NCBI GenBank assembly: GCA_022494885.1
Contig: JAGVSM010003964.1
Location: forward strand, 62,001-126,000
From: Micrasema longulum
Lineage: Eukaryota > Arthropoda > Insecta > Trichoptera > Brachycentridae
Reading direction: 5' to 3'
DNA: 64,000 bases
Positions 63,776 to 64,000 of this stretch are shown piece after piece. Within the stretch, counting starts at the first letter, position 1. Every line of letters begins with the position of its first letter. The position numbers were made by a program, and so were the translations under genes. Under the pieces are notes generated by a model. It saw only the letters and a list, made by a program, of their open reading frames with translations, had not been told where the DNA came from and ran no database searches.

Positions 63776-64000
63776 AAAATTAGAAATATTCCCTCAAAGT
63801 AACATTTTTGATAATTTCTTATTTTAAATTAATCATTTTATCATAATGACCCAGATATCATCTTAAAAAATTGCCACGTGTTGCGATTTTTTTATGACGA
63901 AAAACAATATTCGATATCAGTAGAATATACAAAAATATTATGCATATAATGTGATATATGCACTTTTTTATCTACCAGATGAAAATTCACAAATACAAGT

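Overview
The window looks like gene-poor, repeat-rich, A+T-rich nuclear DNA from an insect, most likely a lepidopteran. The evidence is eukaryotic: tRNA-derived SINEs, truncated non-LTR retrotransposons, Tc1/mariner relatives (including DD37D and DD41D types), a PIF/Harbinger element and Penelope-like retroelements. One minus-strand fragment near 51.4 kb resembles the very common RTE 3' end of moth and butterfly genomes. The species assignment is inference. No prokaryotic operons, rRNA genes or intact tRNA genes were seen.

Only one stretch has the marks of an ordinary host gene: an intronless 150-residue minus-strand reading frame at 35493-35945. It lies in a local G+C-rich island, has a TATA box about 225 bases upstream, flanking CACGTG boxes and a downstream poly(A) signal. 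It looks like a small protein built around a PH-like domain with acidic ends; its function is unknown.

Layout. 0.4-5.1 kb: RTE tail fragment, a hairpin element, a block of ~100-bp repeats joined to a LINE-like tail, and a foldback element. 5.9-7.3 kb: hAT remnant and a non-LTR RT C-terminus. 8.9-9.9 kb: a well-defined 1.02-kb PIF/Harbinger deletion derivative with TTA duplications. 11.2-15.2 kb: non-LTR and mariner debris plus a second copy of the ~100-bp repeat/LINE-tail element. 16.6-18.5 kb: SINE, RNase H-type LINE C-terminus, and an L2/CR1-like LINE end carrying a foldback element with a 16-bp duplication. 19.1-20.5 kb: the longest open RT fragment. 22.9-23.9 kb: nested repeats containing a palindromic pair of hammerhead-ribozyme cores. 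24.4-26.0 kb: a DD37D (maT-like) mariner split by ~0.7 kb. 26-34.7 kb: MITEs, SINEs and unassigned A+T-rich sequence. 34.9-36.2 kb: the host gene. 36.8-42.1 kb: Penelope-like, SINE, foldback and LINE insertions, several nested. 42-50 kb: sparse repeats. 50-60.9 kb: LINE 3' ends, a DD41D mariner, RTE and CR1/Jockey-type RT relics, and a Penelope GIY-YIG end. 61-64 kb: two more tRNA-derived SINE-like units and a large inverted partner of the 31.6-32.0-kb repeat.

None of the mobile elements looks autonomous: nearly all coding parts are 5'-truncated, frameshifted or missing catalytic residues. All family assignments were made by reading the sequence, without database searches.
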